A stretch of DNA of 64,000 nucleotides from Bacteroidales bacterium UBA1181 (GCA_002310215.1 DBYR01000042.1:62001-126000), one strand, 5' to 3'; shown: positions 7,608-16,791, counted from the stretch's first letter. Translations and numbers: made by a program. Notes: a model not told the origin generated them from the sequence alone.

Positions 7608-9665
7608 TTAGTTGAGATTCGGTAGGTTCGAATATTCTTTCGCATAGCGGACCATCTGTTGAACGAATGATTCATCATATCTGACACGTATGTCTGTGAT
7701 ATTCCCACTGTTATCATATTCGGGCTCGTAGCGTGGATTGACGAATCCTTTGTATGGAGCGATGGAGAGTGCCGCATAGCGTTCCCTGATCTCCTTGTGG
7801 ATTTCCGGGTCGACCTTCACACCATAGGTCTCAACGAGATTCTTGGCCGCATTGAAGTCTCCTTCTGATTTAATACGTTGTATCTCAGCCAACAACTCTC
7901 CGATGAGCCCTCTCATTGCCTCGTAGTCGTTGATGACCACGAAGGTTTTCCCTTCTTTTTTCTTCAGTTCCACCACATTGTTCGTCTTGCCGTGCTCATA
8001 GACCCATTGGGCGATGAGCTGGCGGTTCCTCATGTGCGCCTCCTCTATGTTGTTGCCCAATTCTATTCTTGTGAGCTGGGTGAGCATACCGTTCATCATG
8101 TACTTGTAATATTCTGCCTTGTAGGCTTCCATATTAGGCAATAGACCCAACTCGACCATCTTAGGGTCTGCCGCGTAGTAGAGTCCGAAGAGGTCTGCGC
8201 GCGCCTCCTCGATGGTGGCGCCGTAGGCTCTCAAGGCGTCTTGGCTCACGCCTGGAAGCAGTTGGCCCGAACCGTGACCGAGGCATTCGTGGAGGTCGGT
8301 GTGCAGGTTGTCCGATTGGTAACCGTACTTCTTGATGCGCTCCCTCTCCTCGTCGTTCCATACGAACTCTTCGTTGAATCCGTTGCCTTGGGCGGCCTTG
8401 TCGTAGGCTTCGGTGATGTTCTCCAACGTGACGGATTTCGAACCGTGCATCTGGCGGATCCAGTTGGCGTTAGGCAGGTTGATGCCTATCGGTGTGGCTG
8501 GGTGGCAGTCTCCACCGAGCATGGCGGCCGTGATCACCTTGGCGGTCACTCCGTTCACACTGTCTTTTTTGAATCTTTTGTCGACCGGTGAGTGGTCCTC
8601 GAACCATTGTGCGTTCTGGCTGATGGTGATGGTCCTTTGCGTCGCCTCAAGGTTCTTGAAGTTGACGACGGACTCCCAGCTGGCCTTGATGCCCAACGGG
8701 TCTCCGTAGGTCTCGATGAATCCGTTGACGAAGTCGATGCGTGACTCCGTGTCCTCCACCCAAAGAATGCTGTATTCGTCGAAGGTCAGCAGGTCTCCGG
8801 TCTCGTAATAGTCTATCAATGAGTTAATCACCTTTTTCTGTGCGTCGTTTTCCGCTACTTCCGCCGCTTTCTCCAACCATCCCACGATCTTTTCGATGGC
8901 TGCGGAGTACATGCCTCCGACCTTCCATTGTTTCTCGACGATTTTGCCGTTCTCCTTCATGAGCTTGCTGTTCAGTCCGTAGGAGAGTGGGGTGGAATCG
9001 TTCGGGTCTCTCATCTTCTCGTAGAAGGCGTCCACTTCTTTCTCCGTCACCCCTTCGTAATAGTTGTTGGCGGATGTTTTGATGAGGTCTTCCCCTTCTG
9101 TTTGGTTAACTCTTTTGGCATATAGTTTCTTGTTGAACATGACTGGGGTGATGGCCTTCAGCATCTTCTCCACGTCGTTGTCGTAGCCTTCAAGCGGTAG
9201 TTGGCTGGCTGGGATGGAGCGTACGACCATCTCGAAATAGGCTTGGTTGAAGTTCGGTTCGAACTTATCGGTGGCGTAGTGGTGGTGGATACCGTTGGAG
9301 AACCAGACCCTTTTCAGGTAGGTGGTCATCTCCTCGAAGTCTTTGTTCTTCCTATCGCCCGCATAATTGAGGAACACCGCTTCCAGTGTCCTGCGTATGG
9401 TCAGGTTGTATTTGTTGTTTTGATCATAGAGTATGTCTCTTCCTTCCAATGCGGCTTGCGAGAGGAAGTAGATGAGTTTCTTCTGGTTGAGGGTCAATGA
9501 CTCGAAGTCCGGCACTTTGTAGCGCAGTATCTCCAGGTCGGCGAATCTGTCCACCTTGTATTCGAAATTTGTCACTTCGTTTGTGCCTGACGGTTTGTCC
9601 CCTTCGTGGGAGCATGAGCTTATCAAGGTTGTTGTCATAAGGAATAATGCAGTTTTTATTTTCAT
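7608..9665 (-). CDS. Dipeptidyl-peptidase III-like zinc peptidase (M49), lipoprotein
   Basis: 685-residue zinc exopeptidase of family M49. The signature is H459-E460-C461-L462-G463-H464, a variant of HELLGH, with the second zinc motif E486-E487-A488-R489-A490-D491 (EECRAE in the human enzyme). H459, H464 and E487 are the expected zinc ligands and E460 the catalytic base. Human DPP III is cytosolic, but here the N-terminus is a lipoprotein signal peptide (LFLMTTTLISSC, Cys18), so the enzyme should sit at the cell envelope. It is the last gene of the rimM operon, 11 bp after the preceding unknown secreted protein. The natural substrate is unknown. Confidence 0.92.
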   Translation of the reverse strand: MKIKTALFLMTTTLISSCSHEGDKPSGTNEVTNFEYKVDRFADLEILRYKVPDFESLTLNQKKLIYFLSQAALEGRDILYDQNNKYNLTIRRTLEAVFLNYAGDRKNKDFEEMTTYLKRVWFSNGIHHHYATDKFEPNFNQAYFEMVVRSIPASQLPLEGYDNDVEKMLKAITPVMFNKKLYAKRVNQTEGEDLIKTSANNYYEGVTEKEVDAFYEKMRDPNDSTPLSYGLNSKLMKENGKIVEKQWKVGGMYSAAIEKIVGWLEKAAEVAENDAQKKVINSLIDYYETGDLLTFDEYSILWVEDTESRIDFVNGFIETYGDPLGIKASWESVVNFKNLEATQRTITISQNAQWFEDHSPVDKRFKKDSVNGVTAKVITAAMLGGDCHPATPIGINLPNANWIRQMHGSKSVTLENITEAYDKAAQGNGFNEEFVWNDEERERIKKYGYQSDNLHTDLHECLGHGSGQLLPGVSQDALRAYGATIEEARADLFGLYYAADPKMVELGLLPNMEAYKAEYYKYMMNGMLTQLTRIELGNNIEEAHMRNRQLIAQWVYEHGKTNNVVELKKKEGKTFVVINDYEAMRGLIGELLAEIQRIKSEGDFNAAKNLVETYGVKVDPEIHKEIRERYAALSIAPYKGFVNPRYEPEYDNSGNITDIRVRYDESFVQQMVRYAKEYSNLPNLN

Positions 9666-9676
9666 ATTCTAATGTT

Positions 9677-10483
9677 TTAGCGAGTGTTTCTTGCATCGAT
9701 GTTTTCCTCCAGGTACCAGATGCCCTTTTTCTGCCGGTAGGCGTCGTAGGTGAAGTCCGGACCGTAGTAGGCGTGGATGTCTTTGTACCCTGGTTCTATG
9801 GGGGTGAGATGGTCAAAGATGATCTGTTTGGAAGATGCGTCGTAGGTGAGCGAGATTTTCGCCTCCGCGCTGTATTCGAGGATGATTCGGGAGTCGTTCT
9901 TCCCTTTTTTCTCGAAAGCCATCTTCCCGAATGTGACGTTGCCTCTGCCGTCAACGTTCAACGTTTCGATGATTTTGAAGTCGGATGCGGCGTCGTAGCC
10001 AGCCCAACCCAATGCCACGTAATAGTTTCCTCCTCTGCTCTTCACCGGGAAAACTTTGTAGTACAACGCCCCGTACCAGTCGTTTGTGGCTATTTTGCCT
10101 TGCTGTGGGGGCAGGTAGGCTTCTCTGCTCATGTTGAGCGGCGTAGTGGTCACTTTGTCTTTGTTTTTCGTCTGAATGAATCCTCCGTAGCCATGGGTGC
10201 GGTCAGCGTAAGGGAAAGACCAAGTGTAGATCCGTATTTTCTTGTCGTCCGAATATATTTTCCCCAGGTTGGGGATTTTGTCGAACGGATAGGTGAAGGA
10301 CTCGTCCCCTTTCAATGCCTCGCCTAGCGTGATTTGTATCTCTCTGTTGAGCTGATCCTTTATACTATCTGTGTCGCAGCTCTTCAGCGAGTCGAAAAGG
10401 ACAACCAGCCGCTCTTCCCTGATTTCGCCGTGGGCGGTGAGAGCGGTGAGTAGGCATAATATGGCGAGTAGGCTATGCTTCAT
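9677..10483 (-). CDS. Unknown secreted protein
   Basis: 268 residues; I do not recognise the family with certainty. The start is set at the ATG at 10483, because MKHSLLAILCLLTALTAHG is a clean signal peptide; an upstream frame extension adds only a Lys/Arg-rich tail. The mature part is a mixed alpha/beta protein without membrane helices or Cys pairs; recognisable stretches are YSDDKKIRIYTWSFPY, YGALYYKV and YVALGWAGYD, hinting at a beta-rich fold that reads like a periplasmic enzyme or binding domain. Its start overlaps the end of the RluA-type gene by 11 bp and it lies 11 bp before the DPP III gene, so it is translated with the operon and shares an envelope location with DPP III. Confidence 0.75.
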   Translation of the reverse strand: MKHSLLAILCLLTALTAHGEIREERLVVLFDSLKSCDTDSIKDQLNREIQITLGEALKGDESFTYPFDKIPNLGKIYSDDKKIRIYTWSFPYADRTHGYGGFIQTKNKDKVTTTPLNMSREAYLPPQQGKIATNDWYGALYYKVFPVKSRGGNYYVALGWAGYDAASDFKIIETLNVDGRGNVTFGKMAFEKKGKNDSRIILEYSAEAKISLTYDASSKQIIFDHLTPIEPGYKDIHAYYGPDFTYDAYRQKKGIWYLEENIDARNTR

Positions 10484-11201
10484 GTTTTTCTTCTTCTGAA
10501 TGGGTTGGCGCATCTTCTTCTCTCGCATCTACGATCTGCTCGAATGTTTTCCATAGAGTGTCGTCGGGCGTTGGGGCCACGATGTCTATCTCCTTGTGGG
10601 AAACGGGGTGGATGAACCGTATGTGGCGGGCGTGTAGGCTGATGCCTCCGTCCTTGTTGGTGCGGTCGAATCCGTATTTGATGTCTCCTCGGATAGGGCA
10701 TCCCATGTGTGCCAATTGGGCGCGTATCTGGTGGTGCCTTCCCGTCATTAGGTCTATTTCCAGCAGGTAATATTTCTCCGACTGGGCGATAACCTTATAG
10801 CTCAGTTTCGACAGTTTGGAATCTTTGACTTGTTTATCGTAGACGAAGGTCTTGTTCATGCGTTCGTTGCGCACGAGGTAGTTGGTGAGTAGTTCCTCGT
10901 CTTGAGGTGGTCTGTTCTTGACGATGGCCCAGTACCGTTTGGTGAGGTTGTGGGTCCGGAACATCTCGTTTAGGCGGCTGAGCGCTTTGGATGTCTTGGC
11001 GAAGACGACGACTCCGCTGACGGGCCGGTCTAAGCGGTGGGTCACGCCGATGAAGACGTTGCCTGGCTTGGCATACTTCTCCTTCAGATAGGCTTGCACC
11101 ATCTCCGATAGAGGCATGTCGCCTGATTTATCGCCCTGTACGATTTCCGAACAGGTTTTGTTCACGACGATGATATGGTTGTCTTCGTATAGGATCTCCA
11201 T
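10473..11201 (-). CDS. RluA family pseudouridine synthase (short form)
   Basis: 242 residues. RluA-type enzymes isomerise uridines to pseudouridine in rRNA or tRNA in the cytosol. The catalytic motif THRLDRPVSGVVVFAKT (Asp of HRLD) is near residue 54-70, and the second conserved stretch is LMTGRHHQIRAQLAHMGCPI. No N-terminal S4 RNA-binding domain is present; the protein begins directly with MEILYEDNHIIVVNK. This short form is common in Bacteroidota, and the exact target site cannot be told. It lies 19 bp downstream of rlmB in an operon of RNA-modification and ribosome-maturation genes. Confidence 0.92.
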   Translation of the reverse strand: MEILYEDNHIIVVNKTCSEIVQGDKSGDMPLSEMVQAYLKEKYAKPGNVFIGVTHRLDRPVSGVVVFAKTSKALSRLNEMFRTHNLTKRYWAIVKNRPPQDEELLTNYLVRNERMNKTFVYDKQVKDSKLSKLSYKVIAQSEKYYLLEIDLMTGRHHQIRAQLAHMGCPIRGDIKYGFDRTNKDGGISLHARHIRFIHPVSHKEIDIVAPTPDDTLWKTFEQIVDAREEDAPTHSEEEKHEA

Positions 11202-11220
11202 CTCTGCTTCTTTCCTGTTT

Positions 11221-11967
11221 TTACTCTCCGTTTCTTCTTTGTCTTACGGCTTCATAGATCATCACGCCTGCCGCCACGGAGACGTTGAGGGAGGATATTT
11301 TGCCGAGGATGGGTATGCTGACCATCTCGTCACAGATGCGCAACACTTCTGGCGATACGCCTTTGTCCTCCGCTCCCATGACGATGGCGACTGGGTCCTT
11401 CATGTTGGATTTCGTGTAGGACATTGTGCCCTTCTCGCTGGCCGCCACGATCCGCACGCCGCATTTCTTCATGAACTTGAGGGCGGAAGTCAGACTGCTC
11501 TCCTTGCAGACGGGCAATGTGTGGAGCGCTCCCGCCGAGGTCTTGATAGCGTCCGCATTGACGGAGGCGCCGCCCTTCACTGGGATGATGATCGCATCGA
11601 CTCCCGCACATTCGCAGGTACGTGCGATGGCTCCGAAGTTGCGCACGTCCGTCACACCATCCAGCACGACGAAGAAGGGGGATTTCCCTTGCTCGTAGAG
11701 GAATGGGACGAGGTCGGCCACCAATTGGTAGTCCGTCTGGCTCACAAAGGCGATGGCGCCTTGGTGGTTCTTGTGCGTGTAACGGTTCAGCCTTTCGAGT
11801 GGCACTCGCTGGATCTGTATGGCATTGTGCCCTTTCACGGCGTTGAGCAACTCTTTCGCCAACTCGCTCTGCATATCGTTCTTGATGATGATCTTGTCGA
11901 TTTGCTTGTCTGAATGGATGGCTTCGATGATGGCGCGTATGCCAAATATCATCTCGTTCTCTTTCAT
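11221..11967 (-). CDS. rlmB: 23S rRNA 2'-O-methyltransferase, RlmB/SpoU family
   Basis: 248 residues. SpoU-class enzymes methylate ribose 2'-OH using S-adenosylmethionine through a knotted fold. The three SPOUT motifs are visible: NFGAIARTCECAGVDAIIIP, IVMGAEDKGVS and ISSLNVSVAAGVMIYEA. An N-terminal substrate-binding domain comes first (FGIRAIIEAIHSDKQIDKI). RlmB methylates G2251 of 23S rRNA in E. coli; the same role is inferred. The start may be the ATG at 11967 or five codons later at MIFGIRA. It is 28 bp downstream of rimM and 19 bp upstream of the RluA-type gene. Confidence 0.9.
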   Translation of the reverse strand: MKENEMIFGIRAIIEAIHSDKQIDKIIIKNDMQSELAKELLNAVKGHNAIQIQRVPLERLNRYTHKNHQGAIAFVSQTDYQLVADLVPFLYEQGKSPFFVVLDGVTDVRNFGAIARTCECAGVDAIIIPVKGGASVNADAIKTSAGALHTLPVCKESSLTSALKFMKKCGVRIVAASEKGTMSYTKSNMKDPVAIVMGAEDKGVSPEVLRICDEMVSIPILGKISSLNVSVAAGVMIYEAVRQRRNGE

Positions 11968-11995
11968 GCTTTCTCCGTTTTTTACGTTTTCGTTT

Positions 11996-12523
11996 CTATA
12001 AATCCAATAGGCCTTCCGGCAAATTCATGCTCATCGTCCTCTTCTCGTCGTTGATCTCGATGATGTATTCGTCGGTGGCGGGGATGTAATATTCTTGGTC
12101 TTGTGGATCGATCACGAGGAAGAGCACATTTTCCGACGAGTCGTCCACGCCCTCTATCGTCCCGATCTCCGCACCTTTCGCGTCGAGGAGGCGGAATCCG
12201 ATGTAGTAGTCTATGCCTTCCACTTCGCTCTGACCTATCTCCTCCGGCACATATTTTTTCTCTATGAAAAGAGGCGCCTTGATCAGTTCTTTCGCATCCT
12301 CGGTCGAGTCTATCCCCTCGAATTTCACCAGGAGGGTCTCGTCGTTCTTGTAGCGTAGGTCCTCGACGAAGAAGGGCACGTATATGCCATCCAACTCGCA
12401 GATGAGACAGGATGGCTCGATCTCATCGAATAGGTCGGAATGGGTGGTGACCGCCAACTCCCCTTGGAGTCCGTGCGGCTTCACGATTTGTCCGATCTGC
12501 ATGATGTCATCCCTCGTTATCAT
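11996..12523 (-). CDS. rimM: 16S rRNA processing protein RimM
   Basis: 175 residues. RimM binds ribosomal protein S19 and helps mature the 30S head. The N-terminal RimM domain is seen as IGQIVKPHGLQGELAVTTHS, and the C-terminal PRC-barrel as YYIGFRLLDAKGAEIGTIEGV followed by YYIPATDEYIIEIN. The open frame begins further upstream, but MITRDDIMQIGQIVKPHG matches the family start, so the ATG at 12523 is used. A minus-strand TATTTTTG at 12544-12551 lies 21 bp before this ATG, fitting a promoter and confirming the choice. It is the first gene of a five-gene operon running to DPP III. Confidence 0.93.
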   Translation of the reverse strand: MITRDDIMQIGQIVKPHGLQGELAVTTHSDLFDEIEPSCLICELDGIYVPFFVEDLRYKNDETLLVKFEGIDSTEDAKELIKAPLFIEKKYVPEEIGQSEVEGIDYYIGFRLLDAKGAEIGTIEGVDDSSENVLFLVIDPQDQEYYIPATDEYIIEINDEKRTMSMNLPEGLLDL

Positions 12524-12543
12524 ATCTTTTCTGTTTTCCCCCA

Positions 12544-12551
12544 CAAAAATA
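12544..12551 (-). promoter_or_regulatory. -7 box of the rimM operon
   Basis: Minus-strand TATTTTTG, an exact TAnnTTTG match, 21 bp upstream of the rimM ATG at 12523. No clear TTTG at the -33 position. Confidence 0.5.
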
Positions 12552-12656
12552 GTGTTTTTAGATGATATTTTTTCTTTGTGGCATCGTTTATGGCCCGTTT
12601 TTTTATTTGGATGGACTATTTTGTTAATTTTGTACGTTCTTAATGTAGTTGGGTTT

Positions 12657-13409
12657 ATGTCTAATACGAAGGAAGGACTCTTGTTCCATAAGGTTTTCAA
12701 GGCCTTTCGGCGAGCTGTCGACTCTTATGGCTTGATCGCCGAACATGACCATATTCTGGTTGGCCTTTCAGGAGGGAAGGATTCCTTGGCTTTGCTGGAA
12801 CTTTTGGGGCAATATAAGCGAACGGGACACGTTGATTTCTTGATGACGGCTTTGCATGTCTCCATGAGCAACATTCCATACCAGTCTGACACGGAGTACT
12901 TGCGCTCTTTCGCGGAACGGTGTGGCGCTTCGTTCATCCACTCGGTCACTTCCTTCGATATGTCCACCGACAAGCGGAAGACTCCTTGTTTCCTTTGCTC
13001 ATGGAGCCGTCGCAAGCGTTTCTTCGATGTGGCGAAGGAGTTGGGTTGCCGTAAGATCGCCTTGGGGCATCATAAGGATGATATCCTCCGCACGTTGTTG
13101 ATGAACCTTACCTTCCAGGGCTCGTTTGGCACGATGCCTCCGTTACTGAAGATGGATAAGTTCGAGATGTCCATCATCCGCCCGTTGGCGCTGATCGAGG
13201 AGCATGAGTTGGCGGAGCTGGCGGTGGCGCATCAGTATGTGGGGCAGAAGGTCGTTTGCCCTTACGAGACGGCTTCCCACCGTGAGAGCATGAAGGCGGT
13301 GATGGATCGGTTGGCGGAGATGAACCCGCATGTGAAAAGTAGTATGTGGAATGCGATGGAGCATGTCCAATTGGACTATCTCCCGAAAAAGATAATGACG
13401 AATGAGTGA
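12657..13409 (+). CDS. ttcA: TtcA-like tRNA thiolation ATPase
   Basis: 250 residues. TtcA-type enzymes adenylate and thiolate C32 in certain tRNAs using an iron-sulfur cluster. The PP-loop SGGKDSLALLELL is at residues about 38-50, the CxxC pair is TPCFLCSW, and GHHKDDILRTLLMNL is the conserved downstream motif. The upstream frame continues to 12384 but would overlap rimM on the other strand; the ATG at 12657 gives the family N-terminus and follows a TAATTTTG -7-like box at 12625-12632. The second CxxC expected in classical TtcA is less clear, with only VCPYE near residue 200, so the exact substrate is a family inference. Overlaps the next gene by 8 bp. Confidence 0.82.
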   Translation: MSNTKEGLLFHKVFKAFRRAVDSYGLIAEHDHILVGLSGGKDSLALLELLGQYKRTGHVDFLMTALHVSMSNIPYQSDTEYLRSFAERCGASFIHSVTSFDMSTDKRKTPCFLCSWSRRKRFFDVAKELGCRKIALGHHKDDILRTLLMNLTFQGSFGTMPPLLKMDKFEMSIIRPLALIEEHELAELAVAHQYVGQKVVCPYETASHRESMKAVMDRLAEMNPHVKSSMWNAMEHVQLDYLPKKIMTNE

Positions 13410-14697
13410 TTGTGTGTTTGTTCAAGGTGTGACGGGCTTTGGTGCTCTCTGGAAGAGGATCGCGCTCCTTTTGGGGACATGCGTGTGCATGCTCTCTTCC
13501 CAAGCGCAGCAGTTTATGAATAAGGCTTATACTCCTGACATAAAAACATTACAGGTCTATTTGAATTCCGACCCGTTGGATTTCCCTGTGATTCGCATGG
13601 GTACGGAGGATAAGGTGACGGTGGCTTTCGATTGGATGTCGCATAAGTTCCCCCATCTCGCATATAGGGTCAGGTATTGTAATGCGGACTGGACGCTCTC
13701 CGATTTGGAGGAGATGGACTACATGGAGGGTTTGAATGAGGTCGTTATCGATGATCCGTATATCTCCATGAATACTACGTTCGATTATTCCCACTATGCT
13801 TTTTCTCTGCCGAATGATGATGTGAAATTGACATTGTCAGGTAATTACATCGTTCAGGTATATGATACGGATAATCCGTCGTCCACTCTTCTTGTCGCTT
13901 GTTTTTCGCAACAGGAGCCCAAGGTGAATATTGTCGGCGAAGTGGATGGCCGGTCTATCTATGGGGTGAACAAGGAGTACCAACATCTCTCCTTCGAGCT
14001 TTTTTATCATGGGAATTTTACCGCCTTGCCTGATGAGCTTTCAGTGGTCGTTCGTCAAAATGGCAGGTATGACAATGAGGTGCGTGGCTTGAAACCTACG
14101 TATACGAAGCCGGAGTCGCTTGTTTACGAGGATGAACGCAAGTTGTCGTTCGAGGGCGGTGTGCAGTATAATGTGGCGGATTTCTCCCACCGCTTCCGTT
14201 TCAGCGGTTGCGTGGATCGAATTGCTTTTCATAACCCTTATTACCATGTGGAGATGCGCCCTGGTGTGATGAGGGAAGGTAAGATGGCCACGTTCGGCAA
14301 TGATGTGAACGGTGGTTATTTGTTGCATCAACAGGATGTTTGGAGCGAGGCTGAGATTGACTACTCGATTGTCCATTTCGTCTATCCTGCCGAAGAACCA
14401 TGGCTGGACGGCTCCTTGTATGTCTCCGGAGCTTTCAACGATGGACGGTTAGATGTGAGGAATAAGATGGTTTATAGTTACGACCGCCACCAATATGAGT
14501 TGAATGTGGTGCTGAAAAATGGAGGCTATAACTTCCAATACCTTTTTGTGCCGGCTGGAATGACTTCCGGACTAAACTCTCGTGCCGAGGGCAGTTTTTG
14601 GGAAACGGAAAACGAGTATCAAATCTATGTCTATTATAGGCAATTAGGCTCTGACCATGACCGTCTGATCGGGTTCGAACGTATCATCTCCAAATAG
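13402..14697 (+). CDS. Type IX secretion system plug protein (DUF5103 family)
   Basis: 431 residues with an N-terminal hydrophobic region (ALLLGTCVCMLSSQAQ-like) acting as signal peptide. The mature protein is beta-rich throughout and matches the DUF5103 pattern: KTLQVYLNSDPLDFPVI near the start, then LAYRVRYCNADW, ISMNTTFDYSHYAFSLPND and a C-terminal GAFNDGRLDVRNKMVYS. In Flavobacterium this family closes the periplasmic side of the SprA translocon of the type IX secretion system, the machine that exports proteins with a conserved C-terminal sorting domain. The window holds one such cargo (GH74 protein), so the system should be active. The start codon overlaps the end of the ttcA-like gene by 8 bp, an odd pairing of tRNA modification and secretion. 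Confidence 0.85.
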   Translation: MSDCVFVQGVTGFGALWKRIALLLGTCVCMLSSQAQQFMNKAYTPDIKTLQVYLNSDPLDFPVIRMGTEDKVTVAFDWMSHKFPHLAYRVRYCNADWTLSDLEEMDYMEGLNEVVIDDPYISMNTTFDYSHYAFSLPNDDVKLTLSGNYIVQVYDTDNPSSTLLVACFSQQEPKVNIVGEVDGRSIYGVNKEYQHLSFELFYHGNFTALPDELSVVVRQNGRYDNEVRGLKPTYTKPESLVYEDERKLSFEGGVQYNVADFSHRFRFSGCVDRIAFHNPYYHVEMRPGVMREGKMATFGNDVNGGYLLHQQDVWSEAEIDYSIVHFVYPAEEPWLDGSLYVSGAFNDGRLDVRNKMVYSYDRHQYELNVVLKNGGYNFQYLFVPAGMTSGLNSRAEGSFWETENEYQIYVYYRQLGSDHDRLIGFERIISK

Positions 14698-14743
14698 CTT
14701 CCCCCCCCTAATTGACTACGTCGAACTAACGTTTCAAAATTCT

Positions 14744-15760
14744 CTACATGTTCACTTTCGAGAATGGAGGCAGACTGATGTCGCAGAAGTCTCCGTCCAG
14801 GTATTTGTAGTACCCGGCGATCGCCACCATGGCTCCGTTATCTGTCGTGTAGGAGAATTTCGGGATATGGATTTTCCATTTGTATCGCTTCGCATGGTCC
14901 TCGAAAGCGGCTCGCAATCCTGAATTGGCTGAAACACCACCAGCCACGGCCACCTCCTTGATGCCATAGGCTTTCACGGCTTTTCTTAGCTTATCCATAA
15001 GAATCTCTATGACAGTGCTTTGTAGTACGGCGCATAGGTCTTTTTGCCTTTCCTGCACGAAGTTCGGGTTTTTCTGGATCTCGTCCCTCAGCAGGTAGAG
15101 GAAGGAGGTCTTCAATCCACTGAAACTGTAGTTGTAGCCTGGAATCTGTGGCTTATGCAACGTGAATGCTTTCGGGTCTCCCTCTTTCGCCAATCGGTCG
15201 ATGACAGGTCCGCCAGGGTAGGGTAGCCCCATGACCTTTGCGCATTTGTCGAAGGCCTCGCCCGCCGCGTCGTCGATGGTCTGCCCGATGATCTCCATCT
15301 CCTTGTAGCTTTTCACCAAGACGATCTGTGAGTTTCCTCCTGACACGAGGAGGCAGATGAACGGGAAGTTAGGCAACTCCTTCTCTTCGTCCTTCGTCTG
15401 GATGAAGTGTGCGAGAATGTGCGCTTGCAGATGGTTCACGTCGACCAATGGTATGCCTAACGCTAAGGAAAATCCTTTTGCGAAGGAGGTGCCGACGAGC
15501 AACGACCCCATGAGCCCCGGTCCTCGCGTGAAGGCGATGGCGCTGAGCTCTTCTTTCTTGATGCCTGATTGGCGGATGGCTTCCGAAACGACGGGTATGA
15601 TGTTTTGCTGATGGGCGCGGGAGGCCAACTCCGGCACGACACCGCCGTACGACTCGTGCACCTTCTGACTGGCTATCACGTTGGACATTAGGTATCCATC
15701 ACTGATGACGGCGGCTGATGTGTCGTCGCAAGATGATTCTATCGCTAAGATGTTAATCAT
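14744..15760 (-). CDS. tsaD: tRNA N6-adenosine threonylcarbamoyltransferase TsaD
   Basis: 338 residues, normal for the family. TsaD, with TsaB and TsaE, attaches threonylcarbamoyl to A37 of ANN-decoding tRNAs in the cytosol. The N-terminal ASKHA signature is MINILAIESSCDDTSAA, the metal-binding His pair is in VNHLQAHILAHF, and the ATP-binding stretches are LLVSGGNSQIVLV and VAVAGGVSANSGLR. The ATG at 15760 is chosen because family members start at this MINILAIE; the frame continues 18 codons upstream with a basic, unlike sequence. It faces the T9SS plug gene tail to tail and diverges from the VC0807-family gene. Confidence 0.95.
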   Translation of the reverse strand: MINILAIESSCDDTSAAVISDGYLMSNVIASQKVHESYGGVVPELASRAHQQNIIPVVSEAIRQSGIKKEELSAIAFTRGPGLMGSLLVGTSFAKGFSLALGIPLVDVNHLQAHILAHFIQTKDEEKELPNFPFICLLVSGGNSQIVLVKSYKEMEIIGQTIDDAAGEAFDKCAKVMGLPYPGGPVIDRLAKEGDPKAFTLHKPQIPGYNYSFSGLKTSFLYLLRDEIQKNPNFVQERQKDLCAVLQSTVIEILMDKLRKAVKAYGIKEVAVAGGVSANSGLRAAFEDHAKRYKWKIHIPKFSYTTDNGAMVAIAGYYKYLDGDFCDISLPPFSKVNM

Positions 15761-15929
15761 TTCCTTGGCTCTTTTGTTTCTTTTCGTCCGCGAAATTACA
15801 AATTCCTTCCTCACATTCCAACTCCAAGCGGGTAAGCAATCGGGTATTGTGGAAAATATTTTCTATCTTTCTTTTATACCTTTTGCAAAATACGATTTTT
15901 CTGTCGAAATTTGCCTAAAAAAAGATTGT

Positions 15930-16721
15930 ATGAGTAATAGCGAAAACGTAGAGGCCAACAAACGGAAACAGAAGGAAAACCCCTTCGTGAGTATTGTTTT
16001 TAACATCGTCATCCCTGTCATTGTGTTGTCAAAACTGACCACCGCCGATAGGTTGGGGCCCATCTACGGACTTATCGTCGCTTTGGCTTTCCCTACCATC
16101 TATTTCATCTGGGACTTCCTGAAGAACCGCAAGGCGAACGTCATCTCCATCATCGGTTTCGTGGGCATCTTACTGACGGGCATCATCGGTGTGTTCAAGT
16201 TCCCGAGCGAGTGGATCGCCTACAAGGAGGCTTCGGTCCCTTTTCTCATCGGCTTGGCCATCCTCATTTCGCTTAAGACGCCTTATCCGTTGGTGCGTAA
16301 ACTGCTGTACAACGAGAACCTGATGGATGTGCAGAAGGTGGATGCTATCTTGGAGGAGAAAAACAAACGGGAGGAGTTCGATCGGGTGTTGGTGAATGCC
16401 ACCTATCTCTTGGCGCTCTCTTTCCTTGTTTCCACGATCACGAACTTTGTTTTGGCTAAGGTGGTGATCCATAGCCCTTCCGGCACGGAGGCTTTCACGC
16501 AGGAGTTGGCGCGTATGACGGCTTTGAGTTTCCCTGTGAACGCTTTGCCGGCTACGGCTGTGATGATGGTCGCTTTATGGTACCTGATCCGTAATCTCAA
16601 GAAGACCACCGGATTGACCATGGAGGAGATGCTTGCTCCGGAACTGCGGGAGAAAATGGATGAGTCGGAAAAGAAGGAGAAAACTGAATCTTCTGATAAC
16701 GAGGAAGATAGTAAAATGTAA
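15930..16721 (+). CDS. VC0807 family integral membrane protein
   Basis: 263 residues. The open frame begins at 15681 inside tsaD, but the ATG at 15930 gives a normal start MSNSENVEANKRKQKENPF. Six or so membrane helices follow in two halves: SIVFNIVIPVIVLSKL, IYGLIVALAFPTIYFIWDFL, VISIIGFVGILLTGIIGVF, VPFLIGLAILISL and, in the second half, YLLALSFLVSTITNFVLAKV and ALPATAVMMVALWYLI. The second half contains an insert of about 20 residues that is charged (EEKNKREEFD). The tail is acidic and lysine rich. The family has no settled function. Single gene with its own terminator. Confidence 0.7.
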   Translation: MSNSENVEANKRKQKENPFVSIVFNIVIPVIVLSKLTTADRLGPIYGLIVALAFPTIYFIWDFLKNRKANVISIIGFVGILLTGIIGVFKFPSEWIAYKEASVPFLIGLAILISLKTPYPLVRKLLYNENLMDVQKVDAILEEKNKREEFDRVLVNATYLLALSFLVSTITNFVLAKVVIHSPSGTEAFTQELARMTALSFPVNALPATAVMMVALWYLIRNLKKTTGLTMEEMLAPELREKMDESEKKEKTESSDNEEDSKM

Positions 16722-16730
16722 TGGTTGAAT

Positions 16731-16756
16731 GGGACGGTTTTTATCGTCCCTTTTTT
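16731..16756 (+). terminator. Rho-independent terminator
   Basis: GGGACG (16731-16736) pairs with CGTCCC (16745-16750), followed by six T. Confidence 0.8.
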
Positions 16757-16791
16757 ATGATTGATGTCTGTTCATGATTGGACTTGAAATG

